Source: Bacilli bacterium
GTDB lineage: Bacteria; Bacillota_I; Bacilli_A; ML615J-28; CAG-698
Assembly (NCBI GenBank): GCA_028691905.1
Contig: JAQUYJ010000027.1
Coordinates: forward strand, 1-10,683
Reading direction: 5' to 3'
DNA: 10,683 nt
Position 1 is the first letter of the stretch; every line of letters starts with the position of its first letter. The position numbers were made by a program, and so were the translations under genes. The notes beneath the pieces are model-generated. The model saw only the letters and a program-made list of their open reading frames with translations. It had not been told where the DNA came from and did not search any database. This document shows positions 6,838 through 10,683 of this stretch, piece after piece.

Positions 6838-8266
6838 ATTAATTTTCGAACAAAGTAAAAAAGGTCGGATTGGCTATTCGCTTCCCCATGAAGAAGGACC
6901 TGCTTACCCTCTGCCTTCCGCTTTTGCTAAAGAAGAAGATTTACTTCTTCCTGAAGTATCGGAAGTGGACGTCATCCGTCATTATACGAATCTCTCCTTA
7001 AAAAATTATGGTGTAGATCAGGGATTCTATCCCCTGGGTTCCTGTACAATGAAGTACAATCCGAAAATCAATGAAGAAATAGTTCGCAATGAACGATTTT
7101 TGAATATTCATCCGCTTCAGCCAGCTGCCACTGTTCAAGGTGCTTTCGAAATCATGCAAAGTGTGTCGGACTGGTTGGGTGCTCTTACCGGATTTGCCGG
7201 ATTTACATTTAACGGTTTTGCGGGAGCTCATGGCGAGTTAATCGGTTTAATGATTATGAAGCAATACCATTTGCAGCGTAAAGATTTCAAACGGACAAAG
7301 GTTATTGTTCCGATTACTGCTCATGGAACAAATCCGGCCAGCAGCAGTCTGTGTGGATTTGAATCGATAACGGTTGCTTCCAATGAAAAGGGCTTGGTTG
7401 ATATTGCTGCTTTAAAACAGGTTTTAAGTGATGAAGTAGCCGGTATTATGTTAACCAATCCCAACACACTTGGCTTATTCGAACAGGATATCTGTGAGAT
7501 TTCGCGGTTGGTTCATGATTGCGGCGGTCTGTTGTATTATGACGGAGCCAATCTGAATGCTTTGCTGGGTCTTGCGAAACCCCATGATATGGGATTTGAT
7601 ATTATGCATATTAATTTGCATAAAACATTTTCGACACCCCACGGTGGAGGAGGACCGGGTTCCGGACCGGTAGGAGTTAGAAAAGATCTGCTCGATTACC
7701 TTCCCAATCCGCAAATTCATCAAGTAAATAACCGTTTTGAATGGGTCAACAATCCCAAATCCATTGGCCGGATCAGTGGTTTCTATGGTAACTTTTTAGT
7801 GGTATTACGCGCCTATGCCTATATTTTAAGTTTGGGAAAAGAAAACATGAAAGATGTTGCAAGGCTAGCTGTTCTTAACGCCAACTATATCAAAGAATCA
7901 TTGAAAGAAGATTATAAACTGCCCATACAGGATATCTGTATGCATGAAGTCGTATTTGACGGTTTAATCAATGAAAAAGCAACAACACTGGAAGTTGCAA
8001 AACGGTTGCTGGATTACGGATATCATCCGCCAACCATTTATTTCCCATTGCTTTTCCATCAGGCTTTAATGATTGAACCAACCGAAGTCGAATCAAAAGA
8101 AACACTGGATGGATTTATTGCAGTCATGAAACAAATAGCGAAGGAAGCTTGCGATCAACCCGAATTATTGAAAACAGCACCTCATTTTACTCCTGTCCGC
8201 CGTTTGGATGAAGTCACCGCTGCCAGAAATCCGATTGTGAAATATCGGGATACACTCCATGTTTGA
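6827..8266 (+). CDS. gcvPB: Glycine dehydrogenase (decarboxylating) subunit 2, P protein beta (PLP-binding)
   Basis: A 479-residue protein equivalent to the C-terminal half of the single-chain P protein. YPLGSCTMKYNPK (68-80), TAHGTNPAS (164-172), LTNPNTLGLFE and the active-site segment NLHKTFSTPHGGGGPG (263-278) are all present; K266 is the lysine that forms the Schiff base with pyridoxal phosphate, followed by the glycine-rich loop. With GcvPA it catalyses glycine decarboxylation. The start is put at ATG 6827, 5 nt after AGGTGA (6816-6821). A GTG at 6818 would add three residues but lies inside that ribosome binding site. The gene overlaps gcvPA by 11 nt and lpd by 8 nt, so expression is likely translationally coupled for 1:1 stoichiometry. 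Confidence 0.97.
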   Translation: MYDKLIFEQSKKGRIGYSLPHEEGPAYPLPSAFAKEEDLLLPEVSEVDVIRHYTNLSLKNYGVDQGFYPLGSCTMKYNPKINEEIVRNERFLNIHPLQPAATVQGAFEIMQSVSDWLGALTGFAGFTFNGFAGAHGELIGLMIMKQYHLQRKDFKRTKVIVPITAHGTNPASSSLCGFESITVASNEKGLVDIAALKQVLSDEVAGIMLTNPNTLGLFEQDICEISRLVHDCGGLLYYDGANLNALLGLAKPHDMGFDIMHINLHKTFSTPHGGGGPGSGPVGVRKDLLDYLPNPQIHQVNNRFEWVNNPKSIGRISGFYGNFLVVLRAYAYILSLGKENMKDVARLAVLNANYIKESLKEDYKLPIQDICMHEVVFDGLINEKATTLEVAKRLLDYGYHPPTIYFPLLFHQALMIEPTEVESKETLDGFIAVMKQIAKEACDQPELLKTAPHFTPVRRLDEVTAARNPIVKYRDTLHV

Positions 8267-9572
8267 TTTAGTTATCATTGGAGCAGGACCCGGAGGGTAT
8301 GAACTTGCTTTGGAAGCAAGAAAAAAGAACCTGACAGTCCTTTTGATTGAAGAAGAAAAATTAGGTGGAACCTGTCTGAACTGGGGCTGTATTCCCACTA
8401 AAACATATTATAAACACGCCCAGTTATTACGGGAAATCAAACGGGCTTCCCTGTTTGGAATTCACCTGGAAGGGGTACAGGTTGATTTTGCACGCTTCCA
8501 TCAACGCAAAGAAGAAGTTGTAAAGAAACTCCAGGATGGGATTGCCTTTTTACTGCAAAAGGAAAAAGTGGATTGGATAAAAGGGCATGCAACATTAATT
8601 GATTCCCATACAGTTGAAGTAAATAATGAAACCTACCAGGGAAAATACATAATAATAGCTACCGGTTCCAAACCGATTGAACTAAAGGGATTGGAACAGG
8701 CTATTACTTCGCAGGCCTTGCTTGACCTTCAGGAAGTACCCTCTAAGTTAGCGATTATTGGGGCGGGAGTGATTGGTATGGAACTTGCCTGTATCTTTCA
8801 GGCTTTGGGTTCCCAGGTTCAGATTGTTGAATACATGGATTGCATCCTCCCTTCTGCTGATAAAGAACTCGCCAAAAGAATGCTTTCTTATTTGAAAAGT
8901 CAAAATATCCAAGTTCATCTCAAAAGTAAAGCAACAGCATATCAAAACAATATCCTTCAATTTGAGAAAAACAATCAAATCGAGGAAATTTCCTGTGATG
9001 TTTTACTGCAAGCGGTCGGCAGAAAAGCCAATTTTGATGAGCAGGCATGTGAAAAAATAGGGATTGCTTATACAGCTAAAGGAATTACGGTGAATGAACA
9101 TTTTCAGACATCGATTCCGACTGTTTATGCGATTGGCGATTGTACAGGAAAGTTGATGCTTGCCCATTATGCAACCTACAGCGGTTATCATGTTCTTCAT
9201 CATATTTTAGGGGAGGAATCAGCAATCCGTTTTGACCTGACTCCCAGCTGTGTATTTTCCTTTCCGGAAATGGCATGGGTAGGAAAAACCGAGGAAGAAT
9301 GTAAAGACGAACCTTATCAGGTTGTAAAAAGTTTTTATCGCTCCAATGGAAAAGCCATTGCGAGTGAAGAACAGGAAGGGTTTGTCAAGCTTATATTAAA
9401 GGATAATAAGATAATCGGTGCCCATATCATCGGTTATGAAGCTTCAATATTGATTCATGAGTTAGCTGTATTAATGCACACTGACCAAAGTATTCAAGCA
9501 ATGCAGAATATTATCCATGCTCATCCAACCCTGAGTGAAATAATTGGAAATTGTCTGAAAATAGCAGAGTAA
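8259..9572 (+). CDS. lpdA: Dihydrolipoyl dehydrogenase, L protein of the glycine cleavage system
   Basis: A 437-residue FAD flavoprotein that reoxidises the dihydrolipoyl arm of GcvH with NAD+. The FAD dinucleotide fold GAGPGG (8-13) is followed by the redox-active disulfide GGTCLNWGCIPTK with C39 and C44, the NAD-binding fold IIGAGVIGMELA (166-177), the second FAD motif YAIGDC (290-295), and the C-terminal dimer-interface dyad HPTLSE with H422 and E427. It is somewhat shorter than typical Lpd (about 450-475) and has no N-terminal lipoyl domain. The start overlaps gcvPB by 8 nt; the ribosome binding site is weak (GGGA, 8247-8250), so translation probably depends on coupling. It could also serve 2-oxoacid dehydrogenases elsewhere in the genome, but no E1 or E2 gene is nearby. 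Glutathione or mercuric reductase is less likely given the lpd-type C-terminus and operon. Confidence 0.95.
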   Translation: MFDLVIIGAGPGGYELALEARKKNLTVLLIEEEKLGGTCLNWGCIPTKTYYKHAQLLREIKRASLFGIHLEGVQVDFARFHQRKEEVVKKLQDGIAFLLQKEKVDWIKGHATLIDSHTVEVNNETYQGKYIIIATGSKPIELKGLEQAITSQALLDLQEVPSKLAIIGAGVIGMELACIFQALGSQVQIVEYMDCILPSADKELAKRMLSYLKSQNIQVHLKSKATAYQNNILQFEKNNQIEEISCDVLLQAVGRKANFDEQACEKIGIAYTAKGITVNEHFQTSIPTVYAIGDCTGKLMLAHYATYSGYHVLHHILGEESAIRFDLTPSCVFSFPEMAWVGKTEEECKDEPYQVVKSFYRSNGKAIASEEQEGFVKLILKDNKIIGAHIIGYEASILIHELAVLMHTDQSIQAMQNIIHAHPTLSEIIGNCLKIAE

Positions 9573-9590
9573 TCTGCTATTTTCATTTGT
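9558..9590 (+). terminator. Intrinsic terminator at the end of the gcv operon
   Basis: AAAATAGCAGA (9558-9568), loop GTAA (9569-9572), TCTGCTATTTT (9573-9583): a perfect 11-bp stem with a GNRA-type loop. The stem contains the last lpd codons and the loop holds its TAA stop. The T-tract (TTTT then CATTTG) is partly inside the stem and interrupted, so efficiency may be moderate. The A-rich 5' arm would also let it work in the other direction. Confidence 0.8.
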
Positions 9591-9595
9591 TTAAA

Positions 9596-9624
9596 TTGAC
9601 CTTTCAGAGCGGTTATGATAAAAT
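9596..9624 (+). promoter_or_regulatory. SigA-type promoter of the DUF1538 gene
   Basis: TTGACC (9596-9601, -35), 17-bp spacer, TAAAAT (9619-9624, -10) with extended TG at 9616-9617. Initiation near 9631 gives a leader of about 20 nt before the TTG start at 9652. The -35 begins only 13 nt after the stem of the preceding terminator. Confidence 0.75.
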
Positions 9625-9628
9625 GAAA

Positions 9629-9646
9629 AGGAGATAAAGGAGATAA
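9629..9646 (+). repeat. Tandem duplication of a Shine-Dalgarno unit (2 x 9 nt)
   Basis: AGGAGATAA occurs twice head to tail (9629-9637 and 9638-9646). Only the second copy is suitably placed: its AAAGGAG (9636-9642) is 9 nt from the TTG at 9652, which is what fixes that start. The first copy overlaps the predicted transcription start and may not be fully in the mRNA. Confidence 0.85.
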
Positions 9647-9651
9647 CAGCA

Positions 9652-10683
9652 TTGCGCATCTTACGAAAAAAATTTGTTGAAGTTATGATGTCCGTCCTTC
9701 CCATTACTTTAGTGGTATCTCTAATCCACTTGTTTTTGTCACCGTTGGATGCAACCGTATGGATTCGCTTTTTGATTGGAGCTGGATTCATCATTTTTGG
9801 ATTAACTGTTTTCTTGTTTGGTATTGATATCGGAATCACCCCAATTGGTCAACAGTTCGGATCCAAATTAGCAAAAATCAATAAAATAGGCCTTGTTATC
9901 GTAATAACCTTCCTCCTTGGCTTTCTTATTTCCATCGCTGAACCTGATTTACAGATTCTCGCAAAACAGGTACAAAACATTACAGGGAATGCTTTGAGTG
10001 CATCTGAGCTTGTTCTTGCAGTTTCGATAGGCCTTGGATTACTTGTCATGATTGGCGTAATCCGTATTTTGTTTGATATTTCATTGAAAATGGCATTTTT
10101 TATAATCTATCTAATCATATTTATAATAACGATATTTACCAATCCTGGGATGCTTGCCATTGCATTCGATTCGTCCGGTGCAACGACAGGAGCATTAACC
10201 GTACCTTTTGTTCTGGCAGTAACGATAGGTGTTTCCGGAATCAAGAAAAACACCAAAAATGCAGAAAATGACAGTTTTGGATTGGTTGGATTAGCATCTT
10301 CCGGAGCAATATTGGGTGTATTGATATTAAATATCATCACAAAACCGGAAACATCGTTTGGTGAATTTACAATTGAATATACACAATCTTCGCTGTGGTA
10401 TCCTTTTGGTTATTATCTCTTGCCGACTGTTGGCGATGTTTTGATTGCTTTATCACCAATAGTACTGTTATTATTCATTTCCCAGATATTTTTATTCCGT
10501 TTACGGGCAAGACAATTTGGGAATATTATAAAGGGCATTTTTTATGTGTTTATCGGTTTGGTTTTATTTCTCGTTGGCGCACATGCCGGTTTTATGGAAG
10601 CCGGAGCAATATTGGGTCAACAATTGGCTGAAAATTATACTCCCCTCGTTATCTATATCATTGCCTTCCTATTCGGTATGGTC
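9652..10683 (+). CDS. DUF1538 family multi-pass membrane protein, 3' end outside window
   Basis: An open frame of 344 codons runs from a TTG start to the window edge. There is no in-frame ATG or GTG before codon 12, and AAAGGAG 9 nt upstream supports TTG. The protein has about ten hydrophobic spans. Recognisable DUF1538 motifs are LRKKFVEVMMSVLPI at the N-terminus, GITPIGQQFG (61-70), ISIAEPDLQILAKQV (94-108), GVSGIKKN (193-200) and DSFGLVGLASSGAI (207-220). A second copy of the domain begins near residue 280: GFMEAGAILGQQL (313-325) mirrors the first repeat's GITPIGQQF. Family members are usually about 500 residues, so roughly 150 are missing. Some DUF1538 proteins (UmpAB of Halomonas, from memory) have been reported as cation/proton antiporters; a transport role here is inference only. 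Antisense frames across this region are shadows. The gene has its own promoter, with the preceding terminator separating it from the gcv operon. Confidence 0.88.
   Translation, partial: MRILRKKFVEVMMSVLPITLVVSLIHLFLSPLDATVWIRFLIGAGFIIFGLTVFLFGIDIGITPIGQQFGSKLAKINKIGLVIVITFLLGFLISIAEPDLQILAKQVQNITGNALSASELVLAVSIGLGLLVMIGVIRILFDISLKMAFFIIYLIIFIITIFTNPGMLAIAFDSSGATTGALTVPFVLAVTIGVSGIKKNTKNAENDSFGLVGLASSGAILGVLILNIITKPETSFGEFTIEYTQSSLWYPFGYYLLPTVGDVLIALSPIVLLLFISQIFLFRLRARQFGNIIKGIFYVFIGLVLFLVGAHAGFMEAGAILGQQLAENYTPLVIYIIAFLFGMV

Noticed and set aside
9591..10340. Three antisense frames over the region after lpd
   Set aside because: The + strand carries a continuous DUF1538 frame with promoter, ribosome binding site and family motifs; the antisense frames are fragments that mirror it.
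10395..10631. A + strand frame of 78 codons in another phase
   Set aside because: Lies wholly inside the DUF1538 gene, with no ribosome binding site and no family resemblance.

Overview
This window reads as ordinary chromosomal DNA of a low-GC Gram-positive bacterium (Bacillota). The signs are an AT-rich composition (about 40% GC by eye), strong AGGAGG-type ribosome binding sites, tightly packed co-directional genes, a glycine decarboxylase split into two subunits (GcvPA/GcvPB), and consensus SigA-type promoters. UGA is a true stop here: lplA and gcvPB both end with it, so the mycoplasma code does not apply. Family or genus cannot be fixed from the window; an Erysipelotrichia- or Mollicutes-neighbouring lineage is only a guess. 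Every supported gene is on the + strand.

Layout. (1) 2-2090: the C-terminal part of a glycerophosphodiester phosphodiesterase, followed without a gap by an ABC ATPase and its six-helix ABC-2 type permease. (2) 2091-3007: a short gap with an extended -10 promoter, then a two-gene unit of a rhodanese-domain lipoprotein and a PrxQ/Bcp-type peroxiredoxin, closed by a UUCG-loop terminator. (3) 3015-9590: a strong promoter drives lplA-gcvT-gcvH-gcvPA-gcvPB-lpd, which have overlapping or nearly abutting ends, and the unit closes with an 11-bp perfect hairpin. (4) 9596-10683: a consensus-like promoter and a doubled Shine-Dalgarno precede a TTG-initiated DUF1538 multi-pass membrane protein that runs off the window. 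It is easy to miss because its first ATG lies 11 codons in.

How the genes work together. The large operon is a self-contained glycine cleavage system. GcvPA/GcvPB (P protein) decarboxylates glycine and passes the aminomethyl group to the lipoyl arm of GcvH. GcvT releases ammonia and makes 5,10-methylene-tetrahydrofolate. Lpd reoxidises the dihydrolipoyl arm with NAD+. LplA, the first gene, is the likely enzyme that attaches lipoate to GcvH. All four P/T/H/L functions plus the cofactor ligase are co-transcribed. The promoter leaves a leader of only about 25 nt, so the glycine riboswitch often found upstream of Gram-positive gcv operons is absent here. The reaction is reversible, so the operon could serve glycine breakdown or glycine synthesis; the window does not decide.

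I found no mobile element, CRISPR array, RNA gene, phage remnant or clearly new system. The points most worth a second look are the lipoate-ligase-led gcv operon without a riboswitch, the hidden TTG-start DUF1538 gene with its internal duplication and tandem Shine-Dalgarno, and the lipoprotein rhodanese paired with a peroxiredoxin.
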